A stretch of 64,000 nucleotides of DNA from Plantago elongata (lineage: Eukaryota; Streptophyta; Magnoliopsida; Lamiales; Plantaginaceae): the NCBI GenBank assembly GCA_036897095.1, contig JAYMSP010000047.1, positions 39,607-103,606 on the forward strand. Reading direction: 5' to 3'. This document shows positions 35,626 to 48,235 of the stretch, piece by piece. A model generated the notes under the pieces. It searched no databases. It had not been told where the DNA came from and was given only the letters and a program-made list of their open reading frames with translations. Position numbers and translations under genes: made by a program. Each line of letters begins with the position of its first letter. Position 1 is the stretch's first letter.

Positions 35626-38600
35626 TGAAATTGGAGACCAATTTCTAGTCGAAAATTAAATTAAATTTTACCAATAAACCATAAAAAATAATATAATAAA
35701 ATCAAATCAAGAGACTATTGAAATGAAGAAATATGATAATATACTCCTTGTTTTATTTTTAATAAAATCTTCCAATTAGGTAGAATACTGCATTGCTCCT
35801 ACCAAGATACTAGTCTGGATATATTGGATTCTTATACAAATATTCAAATTTAAGTTTTTTTTAAAACACCACCCGAATTTTTGTAAGTTTTTAATGGAAG
35901 GTAGTATATTGGTATGCTTTAATTAACCTTATGCATGGGGCATGCCTATTAATTTCATGCCACTTCAAGGGGAGCACACGCAGAATCATATGGATCTCAA
36001 TTTATAGTGCGCATTGATCTCGCTCCTAATATAAAATTACTCGTTAAAACTATGACTATTTACTAAACTTGTTAAATATATAACTTGCCTTCATCAACTT
36101 ATCATGAGTTACATCCACACATGATAATCAATAGTTCGGATATATTCTTGTCATGAATCACTTTCACTATTTCATAGAATCATTGTATCAATATAGCCTT
36201 CCAATATGGAAGTACATGGCCATTAAGGGTAATATGCGATGTGGAATTGTCGTATGGAAGGGATAGACATGAAAATTGTACTACATTCTTTTTTAGAAGT
36301 TTCAAGTCATTATTCCATATAGTGTGGATAGAACTTTTTACTATAAATGAAAAGATAAGAGCACATGATCAAGTTGCACAACTGAAGGAAGACCAATACA
36401 TCTGCTAGTTGAAAAGGGATCAGCAGCTAAGCAAGCACTAGTGTAGTACAGGCCTTCACATACACATTCTATTATTGGCAAGTTATAAGCTCAGATATAT
36501 AAATATCCTTACCTTATGATTAGGACAAGGCAAGCATTAGTTCAATTCACACTAATGAGCTTTTGGCAATTACAAATTGGATTAAGTTTGTATGCCATAT
36601 AATCTAAGGTTAGAAACTTAGGCAACCGATGATCAGCTTAAAAAGATATTCCTATACAAAACCATTTAAAAACAATGCAGTTTGTTTCGGATGATAATGA
36701 TTTGGAAGGAACATCGAGGTGTTTGATTTGCATGATGAAGTTAATCGGAACATAGTTATTTATACGCAGGTATATTGTTATTATGCCCCGTGTTAGTGCA
36801 TGTTATCTTCGAAAACTTTGAGTTACGAATGATATACTAGCCGCAGCCAAGTGCAAGTCTTTCTTCAAAGAAAGCAATGAAAAGTATATGTATATTACTT
36901 TCAGGTTGCTTGATTAATATACATATTTTAAACATAATTATTTAATAAACTTATACTATGATTTTTATCTACATCGCAAGCAAAATTACCTCTTCTTGTT
37001 TATTTGTGTAACAGTATTAATTAAAGCTCTGAAGTGCTTGTAAGTTGTCACAAAAATTAAATTAAAGTGATTGTAACCAAAACTGATGACGCAACTAAAC
37101 AATTTGTTATGCATATGTCACATATATATCACTCACTGAAGAAAAAGAAAAAAGGAGATAAAGTTTGTCTACTTGTTTTTTTCAATTAAGCCATGAAAAT
37201 CCAGTGCAGTCATAATCTTGTTGAACAAATCACAACTTTCATGGGACCAATACCGTATTCAATACGGGCGCCTCTAGAAATTTAATTAATCTTATACCAA
37301 TATTATACGATATTCAGCTATTCATAAATAGATAGGGTACTTGATATTTTTACATCAAACATAACTAGAAAATATAGTGAATTTTAGTGCATATAGAGGA
37401 AAATTCAATACCAATCCCGACATAACGTACTCTCTTACAAACAAAAACTCATGCAAATTTTGAACTTTTACATGAAATATAATTCATCGTTCCAAAAACA
37501 TCTCTATCATAATTATTATGATAAGCTTATAACTTTTTTCCTCCTTATGATACTAATTTTTACAAAACGTTTCAAAGTTGTATTCTTTTGGACCTGCTGG
37601 CTAGTTTCCAAGATCGAACTGCATCCCATTAATTTTTATAGTATAGTCCCCACATATATAATGTAAAGACAAAGACTAATTAGTATTTATGTATATACTT
37701 ACTGCGACATCGATCAATTATAATAGTAGCCTACATTTAGTTTTCGCTACGATACAAAACATATATACATAATACACCGATAAGCACGCGCGCAACATTT
37801 CAAGTACACATCAAATTTCAGAATTTAAACAGATAAATATCAAGAAAATGAAACTTTTTCTTTTGAGATAAGAAATTGAAACTTACGTAGTTACGTATCA
37901 CATTTTGTCCTCCCAATTGAGTTCCTAATACAACTTGTGCTCACTGTTCAGAGGCGGCTTCTATAATTTAATTTGCCAATTGTTTTGGAATCTTTGGCAT
38001 AAAGTATTTAATTCCAATGAGGAGAGGCCGGTTTATCTTTCATATGGCTTAGTATTTTGAAAATATAACCTATAAAATAAAAAAAATCCGAGGGTTGGAG
38101 GCGCCCCTCCCCTCCCCGGTTATTTAGTTTAATCTATTTTGTCGTTTAAAAAGAAAAGATATTATTATATCAATGCAAACTGTGTGACTGTATCAAACAC
38201 TTGGAAGGGAGGATGCACGTTTTTCTTTAAGTTAAAACATGAAATTTATAAGAATCAAACAATTTTGGGACCATAATAAATGATGCTTTCACTCCAAATT
38301 TAACATGTACAGTTTTTTCCTGTGTAAAACTTTTATTTCATCACTAGTGAAACACTCCTTTCGTAGAAATGCTCCACCAACGCCTTAACTCTATGTATCT
38401 ATGATACTTTAATATGTCCTCGTATATAAGTTGCTTTTTCCAATATTAGATGATAATATCAATCAAGACACATCATTATTTAGAATATTTTGTTAGTTCA
38501 TTTTAAAGAACGAATATCATTTTTCTAGAACTATTTGTATTCAACCGAAATTTCATTCAATCGTTCTTTTAATAATCGTTCGAAAGTTTTGTCAATTTAG

Positions 38601-39380
38601 GTATTATAATACGATCAATTAGAGAATATTTTACATCTATCTAAATTTCAAACTTATAGATAAGATACAATTATATCATTGTATCATAGCCAATTATACC
38701 ACGATCCCAATTATGCACAACCCGTTCGACACATAAATTCAAGCTTTTAATGACGGATAATAGCATCCGCCAAATAGATTGAAACTCCCATGCTAGAAGT
38801 ATCCATGAGATATTTAACAAACTTTCAGCACTCAAGAATGATGAAGATAGTTCCCAATTGCAGAGGAAAGGACAAAAGTCTCCATTTTGACACATATCAG
38901 AAATTAACAAAAAGTTGATGCACGAATGATGTATGATGAAGCTTATGTTGCTATCAAGATTCAAATGCCAATAGATATTGCAAAACACTGGTATTCCTAC
39001 AAAACATGAAGGCAGCATTCGATGTTGATCGTACATTGTTCGTTAGAACCTGTGATTTAAGCGCGTTGTTCCATTAATGTATGTGCTCTGTTCTGTTCAG
39101 TTCATAATTATGCCTATTACTCAGTCACAAGATATTTATTTCTTCTCTATGAAATAAATCTGTCTTCTTGATAACTTTCAAACTAGAAAAAGAAATGAGA
39201 AGAGAAAAATATGTCCTTTTGAGTCTTCAAGAGTCAGATATACATATAACAACGGCTGATCAAATTCTGTGCTAGTATATCCATGACCTGCATTTATTGA
39301 GCCAGTTCTCTCCCTTTTTGTTCTCGGTCTCGTTTTCAATGTCTTTTAAACTTGTTTCTGTGTGATTTTAAACCATTAAA
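35626..39380. other. Intergenic, nothing recognised
   Basis: A 3.7-kb AT-rich gap. A minus-strand frame of 121 codons (38671-39036) shows no known domain and no splice or promoter context. A short GC-rich GAGGCGCCCCTCCCC tract is at about 38099. Confidence 0.5.
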
Positions 39381-39537
39381 GGACTGATTGATATATAATT
39401 TAAATGAGCATTTGGATGGATTTTAGTGAAATTGTATTGTAGTGGAATTAAAATAAAAGTATTTAAAGTGTATTTTAGGCCAAATCACTGTTCCTCGATC
39501 CAAATGGATCGATTACAATTGTTTCCCGAACAGCACC
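39381..39537. mobile_element. MITE family A, copy 4 (inverted)
   Basis: A 157-bp element in the same orientation as copy 3, sharing GCATTTGGATGGATTTT and GTGTATTTTAGG. It is flanked by TAAA on each side as copy 3 is. The right terminus is degenerate. Confidence 0.68.
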
Positions 39538-40224
39538 TAAAATTCGTATGTGACTCCAAAGTGTAGAAAAAGGGACTAATCGCAAAATTGAATTATTTAG
39601 GATGTAATGTAAACCCAAATCCAGACACCAAGCCTTACACTTACAGGACCAGTATAAAAAGTCAACGGTACGAATTAATGTGTTTTCAGACCAAATCGGA
39701 TAGATGTATAAATGCGTAATTAATATTTGGTGCGTTTTAGATTTAATTAGAATTTGCTATATCTTGACACAGTGAACATAGACGGTTTTGCAATAATAAT
39801 TACCTAAATGTGAAGTTTTACCAAATATGTGCAATATAGGTGACATAAATTCAGGGATTTATCAATTACGCGAAAAAAGAAAAAAGATAAACATCAAAAA
39901 TTGATATTTGTTAATGTTGAACCACTCTAAGCTCCACCGTACATACATTTTAAATCATTTATGCATAATCAAACAACAAATCACTGTCAAATTCTATTTC
40001 ATTACCCGAATAAAGAAGTACATGGATGAAGTAGAGCCTGATAACGTCTGTTTCCAGTTGAAGAAAAAACACAAATATTGAATTAATTAATTCGTAATAA
40101 ATTTAGAGACTTTTAAAAATGGAAAAGATATCATTGTCTATTCAAGTAGTGTACTCCAAGGCATTATTTTTGCCTAGAACCATAGTGCAGATATTTTAAC
40201 AATAACTCTGTTTATCACTATTTT

Positions 40225-40385
40225 TTCAGTTAACTTTTTAGTTTAATGAATTTTATTTAATAAAAAGATCGTCATGTAAACGTGTAACTTTTTAAACAAA
40301 CTAGCTGGTTTGAGAACATAATCAAGTTAGTTTGTTGAAAAAAAATATATAACTAGCTACCAATTAATTATTTTCTTTTTTAGTC
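40225..40385. repeat. Dispersed repeat, copy 2
   Basis: Counterpart of 9920-10104, with TTAATAAAAAG, TTTTAAACAAACTAG, CAAGTTAGTTTGTTG and TAGCTACCA in the same order. Boundaries and class are unknown. Confidence 0.5.
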
Positions 40386-43300
40386 AATTGGTCGATTATT
40401 TATTTGAATGCATGGAGAAATATTATTAATTTATGACTTTGGGACCATTTAGCAATATCACCTTACATATTGCTTTGTTGTTTGGTGCATATATTCATGT
40501 GGTACATTTACATTTGTTGGTGTAGAAGTTGGTATTGGATTTTAGTCAAGCTACTGATTTGTATAGAATTTGAGTGATCTTTTTTAATTGAAATTTAAAT
40601 TTTTATGTATAAAATATTTAATTTGAATGGGGAGATAATTACTTTAGCGGTACGACAAACAGTGCATAAAAGAACTTGTGTGAGATGCTTAATTTGGGTT
40701 TGTGTTATGGCCAAATGAGATCAAAGATTCAGCAAACAATGGACAAATATATGCAATTTGCCACTCAAACTTGTAACTTAGTGTGATTTACAGTTTTGCA
40801 CCTTCATGTTTTTAAACTTGGTTTGCTCGAGGAGGGGGAGGGCCGCAAATAAGCGTCAACTTACCAATTGACCAGACCAGAGAGTATACCCACCCTAGGA
40901 ACGTCCAGTGCGTCCCGGGCTAAAGTCACTTATGGTTAAAAAAACGAATTTAAATTTTAGAGTCATTCAGGCAAAAAGGCCAATTGGATTGGAGTCTGAA
41001 ATTTAATGGAGCAAATTGCATGTATATATATATATCAGGTGCCAAATTGCAAAAAGATCCAAACTTTATGGTAAAGTTGCACACATAAAAACTTTATATT
41101 TATTTTTGACCAAATAATCGAACTTTGGGGCACATTGATTTTTTTCCATATTGAATTAATACTAATTCCGCTGAGTGTGTTAATATGAGATACATGGTTT
41201 TACCATATGATCATAAAAAATATGCTTTTTAGACTACCTGTACCTTTTTAGACTCTTATAATTAATCTTGTCTACCTTAATTAATTAATCCAGTAGATGT
41301 TCTGAACAAAAACTAAGAGCTTTGAAAACCTGTTTCACTTTCATGCCGCTGAATCTCCACATTGATTATCCACTAGTAGATACAATTAACATACTCCTAA
41401 GTCATAAGTACTTATTTGGTCTTCAAGTGGAAGACTACTAGTCTCTACATTACAGTCTCTACATTACAATGCAGAAAAGGAAAACCTTTATTTATTGAGA
41501 ATATATAATTTTAAGAGAGACCTTACATCACATAGTATTTGATTAGTTATTAGTGACTACAAATGCATGTTCAAGCTACAAGTTTTGTAAGTGACATCTA
41601 ATAGCTTTTGGAGTTACTATACCATGCCCACATAAAATATCTCATAAACAAACAATCATCATACTATAAATTTATGTAAAAATGAACTACATATGTTTGA
41701 GCTAATCCCTATCAAATTAAGGTGATTGGTACGTCTCATTCTTGAAATGAACACTAGGCCCAACCCTTTTAATCACCTCTTAAAGTTGATGTTATCTTAC
41801 TTGAATTGGAAAAATAAGCACTGGATAATGTGTACATGTCCTCCAATCTTCCAAGGCAATCAAACGAACCAAAACCGCTCATTCATGTTGTCGCCATGCT
41901 TTCTCACTTTCTTCTTTCCAAATCAAACACATTTGCGATCTAATTTCGTGTATAATTGGTAGAACCAACTAATACGGTAGTTGATACCGAATAGAGTAAT
42001 TTTTCGTATCACATACTTTTAGTGTGGAAAGAAATTTAATTTTGATACATTTGTCTACAAACCTCGAACTCTATATGTAATCTTTCGAAAAAAAAATTTT
42101 GAATAAAATTTCTATGCATCGAACTTGCTCAAGAGCGATCAATTATATACAAATAAATTTCTTCAAACGAATTAAATTATCCAAGTTCAAGCACTTAACT
42201 ACTCGTCTCAGTATAACATAAAATAAAATATAATCATCTAATTAAGTGACTAATAAGGTCACGTAATTAAGTACACATGAGCTAAATTAAATTCCCTACA
42301 CGAAACCAAAATGGTTATGAAAACCACTAGCTAGCCCATCATGCCTTATGATCTGATAGTCTCCACCACATATACAAAGTTACACATTAATTAAGGCAGA
42401 AATGTGTCGATAAAAGTGTGGTTTAGAGAAAAATCAGCACCAAACTAAGCTTAACTTTGTAATTATTGTTGTTAATACAGTGTATGATCGGACAAATCAA
42501 GCTTGTTTGATGGTGGTTGTTGAAAGAAAAACATAGGCATTGTGCTGTCATGTGATATTTAACAACAAAATCACTAACACATGACCCAAATTAATAATTT
42601 AGTTTGGTGGCTTACAATGGAGGGCCCGTTGCCGTGTTGAAACCTTGGTACCAAAATAATTGAGTAACATTTTAATTGTTGGATTAAAGTACACACAATT
42701 CTTCATAGTACCATAATTCTTAATACCTTTTTAATCAAGCAAGCGCAATAATGGTATCATTAAGAAAACGTTACACGAAAGATTGTTCGTACCAAACTGC
42801 CAGGATAGTTTTGGCTTAGTAGCTGGTTGTGAACTCCTTTAAGTTTTTGTGGGCGGACGTTTCTTATGGATTTCAAGAAATTTTTCACTTGCCGGTTAAG
42901 AAAATAAGAAGTAGAGAATTGGCTTGGAGAAAAATCAAAATCAGAACTTGTACCTAAGCGGTACATTGGTTGGTGGTGGTGGAGGTGTTGGAGACACCTA
43001 TCATTTGACCCTGATGTGCTTTGTTACCTATTATTGAATTTCAATTCCAAAAACTTTTGCATGTATTGTACTAACTGCAAACAACTGTATATATAACATA
43101 CTACACATTTATTTTCGAACATCTTAATAAGACTTTCAATATTAATAGGTGATATGTTTATTTTCAACCGTCTATTTATAAAAGTTTCAATATTAATAGA
43201 TTGTTTACAGTCAAATAAGACTTCTGTTAATTCATTATTCACAAGTTCCCATATACAATTATAAACTGCTTAATTTACTATTTTACTCACATAAAATTAA

Positions 43301-43908
43301 GTCGTGTTTATCTTTTAAAAAAGACTTCGTCAAAATTTTATACAAAATTATTGGTTATAAGCCTAGTTATAGTAATAAATATGTAGATTCTATTTCCAAA
43401 CCTCATAAGTTTTTTGATACAAACTATAGTCACAACATCTATATTAGTGTTGTTTCCCTCAATCATTTATCTTCATCAATTATTCTTTTTATACAAGGCT
43501 TGAGCCCGGCCGAAGGAGCTCAAGCTCAAGCTCAAATATTGTAGTTCGAGCTCGAGCTTGAATTTTAGCCCGTTCTCTTAACGAGCTGACTTGAGCTTAG
43601 ACTCGTTTAAAGTTTGAGTTTGAGTCGAGATGTCAAATATTCAGTTCGGTTGACTCAAATAACATCACTAATCAATATATCACTAATGTACCAACTACAT
43701 ACCGACAATCAAGCTGGTTCGTTAGCACCTCTAAAACGGGCTATAGCCTAGAACAATTTATGTAGTGTGTGAGGGATAGATCTATGGATAACAGTTCCAA
43801 AGCCAGGTAGGGCCATCTTTTCTCCGTACATTGTCCTGGATACCCTTTACACGTACCCCACCACTTCTTACATCAATTAACATAATTAAATTAGTCTTTA
43901 CACCTATA
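40386..43908. other. Intergenic, GCTCG-rich fragment near its right end
   Basis: No gene was recognised. 43495-43720 carries GAGCTCAAGCTCAAG and CGAGCTCGAGCTTG, similar to the fragment at 13.5 kb and probably a DNA-transposon end. A (TA)n run is near 41022. Small frames at 41726-41962, 42760-42966 and 43024-43242 have no known domain. Confidence 0.5.
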
Positions 43909-43910
43909 TA

Positions 43911-44110
43911 CTTCTTCCGTGTTATATTGAAAGTTCCGTAAAATCAAACATAAAATTTAAGAAAAAATTAATAGGAAAAGGTAATAAAGTATTAATATAA
44001 TTGAATAAATTAGGAAAAATAATGAATGAAGTATGAGAGATAATGTATAAAGTAGAATATATATTTTTTATTTAAAGAAATGAGACTTTCCATTCGGAAC
44101 GGAGGGAGCA
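43911..44110. mobile_element. Stowaway-like MITE, copy 2
   Basis: A 200-bp element with left end CTTCTTCCGTGTTATATTG and the complement of its right end TGCTCCCTCCGTTCCGAATG, flanked by TA (43909-43910, 44111-44112). It lies about 0.7 kb upstream of the small membrane-protein gene. Confidence 0.8.
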
Positions 44111-44601
44111 TAATTTTAATTTATTAAAACTACAAATTATGTCATGATATCATAAATTTTGATTCATTAGTTATAGAGCACTCTCTCATCCGATTTTATT
44201 TTTCCTTAACCCAGACACAAATTGTAAGATAAAATTGAAAAAATAAAATTATAAAGAGGAAGTAGATTATATAAAGCATAAAAAATAGCAAAAATAACAT
44301 AGGAGATAGAGATTTTTCATATAAAATATATTAACATGAAATTTAAACGGACTAAAATAAAGTACGAAAGGATGATGAAACTGTGATATATGATAGATAT
44401 TGTATAATTTTAAAATTTTACATTGGAATTATATAAACATATAAACCATTTTACTCGATTGCAATTAAATTTCTACGTAAATAATATTTTATTTATATTT
44501 GAATAGATTTTAGTTAACACCTCTTTACAATCACGAATATTATACACACCCAACATAATTCTATCACCCCCGCCCCCCCCAAACCCATCCCCTGAAACTT
44601 T

Positions 44602-44607
44602 TATAAA
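44602..44607 (+). promoter_or_regulatory. TATA box of the small membrane-protein gene
   Basis: TATAAA follows a C-rich tract (CCCCCGCCCCCCCC at about 44568) and precedes a CT-rich leader, about 200 bases before the ATG at 44806. Position and context fit a plant TATA box. Confidence 0.6.
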
Positions 44608-44731
44608 TCCCAAGCTTCCCACCACTTCCATTCACATATTTCACACTTCCAACCCAATTCCTTTTCTTCATTTCTTCTCCATCAAGACACTCCAAGAGTG
44701 TACAACAATTGGTGCATAGCGTGCACCTCTG

Positions 44732-44893
44732 ATGAGGGAATTGGAAAATTCGAACGATCTCGATCTTCTACTCTTCTCTAATTTCTCCCAGTCCTTAATC
44801 ATCACATGGAGAGTCCACATGTTTATCATCACGGTGGCGAATCACGGCCATCGCTCGGCTTCCCGCTCGGAACTGCACTTTTGCTCGTCGTGA
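44732..44893 (+). other. Upstream ORF overlapping the start of the membrane-protein gene
   Basis: ATG at 44732 opens a 53-codon frame in another phase that ends with TGA at 44891-44893, beyond the main ATG at 44806. It lies downstream of the TATA box, so it should be in the mRNA. Its start context is poor. If used, it would reduce translation of the main frame. Confidence 0.5.
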
Positions 44894-45797
44894 TTTTCAG
44901 CCTCAGTGGGATTTTCTCCTGTTGCTACCATTGGGATAAGCTTCGCCGTACTCTCTCTCTTGATGCCGATCTAGAAGGCGCGCAGGACCACCTCGCCTCG
45001 CCGTCGAAGCTCAAGGCCTCGACCACGGTATATTTTTATCACTATCTAAAAGATCAAACTTATCAAGAATTTTGAAAACTAAAACTAATTTATGTAAATT
45101 CTCATTACAAATAGTATGAATAGTAAGTTAGTGGTAAAAAAGGGTCGTGTAGTGGTGAAATTTTGTAATTGGGCGAGTTACTATTGTACTCTCACGGGTT
45201 ATACATTTACAACAGTGGTTACTCCTTTTAAAATTAAGCACTCCATTCAAAGAATGAAACAGCTTTACTCATGTATGTACTTTCACTAATGTCTGGGGGC
45301 TAATTGTTGAAAATTGGAGGGTCAAGGTAATATCTGAGGCTTAATTGCACTCATTTAACGAAATTTCGGTTATTTCAGGAGTTAAAATGCTGAGTAATAC
45401 CACTTAGATACCGTTTCATATGGAATCGAATCAAAATTAATTGGTGATAGACGGTTGAATCTGAAATATAAATTTTCATTTAAACACTCCATTTGAATAA
45501 TTATTAGTTGTGCATTATAATATCACACAACTATGACAAGTTCGATTTTTTAAATAAAATAAAATTATATGAGCACATTTCGGTCGAAATGTTAGTGAGC
45601 TAATGAGATGTTTAAATTTGTATTAACAGGACATGAAGCAGCAAAAGAATGAGAGTTTGCCGGTGATTATGCCAGGGGATAAGATAGCGAAGTTCATTGC
45701 AATGCCGTGTCCGTGCCAGCCACCGCGAGAGGGCCAGGTTATCATCGAGATCCAAAAGCCGCCACCGAAGCCGCCCAGAATCGCCGCACCACTTTAA
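44806..45797 (+). CDS. Small single-pass membrane protein, At5g65660-like (hydroxyproline-rich glycoprotein family)
   Basis: Two exons, 44806-45027 and 45630-45797, encode 129 residues. The short N-terminus MESPHVYHHGG is followed by a hydrophobic helix (about 18-42, LGFPLGTALLLVVIFSLSG, then Cys-Cys) and a basic juxtamembrane KLRR. The second exon gives a conserved-looking block (LPVIMPGDKIAKFIAMPCPC) and a Pro/Lys-rich end (KPPPKPPR). This matches my recollection of the plant family represented by Arabidopsis At5g65660, which is named for its proline content and has no established function. The lack of a cleavable signal suggests a type III or tail-cytosolic topology, which is inference. 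A 53-codon out-of-frame upstream ORF overlaps the start codon. Confidence 0.86.
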
Positions 45798-48066
45798 TGA
45801 TCCATCAATCGCCGTCCGGCTTTATGGGCCCACAGTACTAGTGAAAGTCAGAGATCAGTTACTTGTAGCAATTTAATTCCTCCATCCATGTATATAAACT
45901 ACTACGTCCCAAATTTCCATTAATCTTGTTTTTTTCCTAATTTCCACCTAGACCCATACCTATATTAATTTTTATAATTTCTCGGATAAATGTGAAAAAT
46001 CTCCATGTACTTCAATTACATACCTCAGTTTGAGTTAATGCAGAGTTGTTATGTCAGTTGCCAGATTTTATACTTTTTTTAGTAAATCAGATGAATTTGC
46101 AAATGCATATATAATATATTCAGTTGAACTCATCTCAAACTTATCAATCAACTAATCTGATTAGAAGCTAACTTCCATCTTATCAGATTCCCATAAAAAG
46201 TTGGGTTTGCAAAAAAGAAATTCCCAAACAAAAATGGATGACTCGAACTGTTAACTTATTTATTAGAGGTGAAATGTATTACCAATTGAGTTGTGATTTA
46301 TTATTATTTAAATTTACAAATTGCAAACATTTTATTATATTTTTGCCAATGCAATTCCAATTGATATCTTTAAGACAAGTTGAATTGACATATGATTGTG
46401 TAGATACATCGAACTGCTGGAGATGAACTCTAGATGGTTGATCGTAACCAAAGATCAATATGGTCCAGCCAAGTTCAAGTCATACTATAAAACAGTGTGA
46501 AAAGGCTTGTAAGTTGTACCAGTTCAAAAAGAGGGGGAATTTATTGGTGCGCAAAAGATTCCATTCCTTAGTACAGAAAGCAACCTATGATGCGCATTGT
46601 GATCTTTTGGTACGAGCAGAGGATTCTATTCAACTATTTCCACTCACGGTAGTTTTGGGATGTTTACCTTATTCGAGCCCAATTTTTCAAAACAATTTGT
46701 GAATTAATTTGAACGGTACTTGAAGTCAGACACTCGGCTCATATCATTAATATAAGCAAATATATATGTAGTTCAAACTAAAAAACACACCAAAACTAGA
46801 AACACACCAGTACTATGTAAATTACGATCTATAAGAATGGTTCGGTTGGTAACTAGGGGAGAAGAATGGATTTTTTGTCATAAGTTCAAATTTCATGAGC
46901 CTATGAGATTTAAGCCTTATAAGTCAGGATTAATTGATTTCAATCTTATCACGTGGGCTTATTGAATATATTTAATGTACATCTGAAGGGTAGAGATTAT
47001 AACTTCAAATATCACTAAAAGAAAATCGAGTTCAAAATGAAAATTACGTTGAAATTACATAAAAATGCAGCACTTGAATGAGCTTTGATATATTTGGTCT
47101 AACACATAAATGTGTTTTGAAATGCCAAACCTATATAGATTTGTCCCAACGAGCATTATACAAGTCAATCGAGCCATATTCGACTCAATAGATACCTAGC
47201 TTCAAACATATCTACAACTCAGGTTGATTAAGTCCAGCTAAAGACATGTTAAATCTAGATATTCACATCTCACCACTCAAATCACCATATATGGCACTAT
47301 GTGTCACTTCATGAAATATTACACTGCACCTAGATATTCTATTGTGGAGATTAATCAAGAAAAATATTGAAAGTGGAACTTACCAGAACTGTGGGCTTTC
47401 CATAATGGGAAATAATGGGAAATCATTTGAAATATCATGAAAAATAGTGGTCCAATTACTATATATTTAAGAACTATAGTACAATTACGAGTCCTAAGAA
47501 ACCATTGACCAGCATATATATATGAGCTAATCTTATCAGATGGTTGACAGAATATGATACAAATGCTCCCTAATAATTTAATTAACTTCCATGCGTATGG
47601 ATATACTCTAGCTGTCTAGCATGTACTATGTTTTACATTCCCAAAGGGATTATGTTATGTATGAAAAACATCCCATTACAAAATTTAAGAACAAATCTTA
47701 AGCAGTACATGCATGTTTTAGAACATGTCAGGCACTTTCACCAATTATTAAAGAATAAAGTAGTATTAGCATCAGATTCGTATTAATTATCTTGTCAATT
47801 GTCCTTGACGCTTCTAATTCTGATTAATTTTTCCAAGTGACGACAGAGTATAAAGTTTAAATTTGCTGACGCTACGATTTCAGGTTCAAATTAAAAGGTG
47901 TTTTTCAGTGATACCATCACTTGCGATGAAAACGACGATATATGTATTGAACAGCTAATTAAGCACCTTTTCTCACCATTCTTCTTTTGTTTAAATTAAA
48001 AGTATACAAGATTATTGTACGATACAATAATGCATCACATTACAAAATAAGATTCAAAGAGGTTAA
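45798..48066. other. Intergenic, contains SINE-like copy S4 and a tRNA-like stretch
   Basis: Apart from S4 (46235-46300), 46838-46930 has GGTTCGGTTGGTAACTAG followed at a tRNA-like distance by AGTTCAAATTTC, a weaker candidate of the same kind. An 80-codon frame at 46460-46702 is not recognised. No gene is called. Confidence 0.45.
46235..46300 (-). repeat. tRNA-derived SINE-like fragment, copy S4
   Basis: On the minus strand it reads AAATCACAACTCAATTGGTAA, then TTCACCTCTAATAAATAAG and GTTCGAGTCATCC. It is colinear with S2, S3 and S5. Confidence 0.5.
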
Positions 48067-48235
48067 GGGGTTGTTTGGAAAAGTATTTAAATCAGTTCAT
48101 TTGACGCGATGAATAGTGATTTGGCCTAAAATACAATTCAAATATCCTCATTTCAATTCCATTCTAAATACAATTGCACCAAAATCCATTCAAATGTTCA
48201 TTCAAATTCTATACCAATTAGCCCCCAAAATGTTA
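48067..48235. mobile_element. MITE family A, copy 5
   Basis: It starts GGGGTTGTTTGG and ends TACCAATTAGCCCCC, with the interior TGAATAGTGATTTGGCCTAA and CACCAAAATCCATTCAAAT. The orientation matches copies 1 and 2. Confidence 0.75.

Noticed and set aside
38671-39036. 121-codon minus-strand frame
   Set aside because: No family resemblance and no sign of a start or terminator context.
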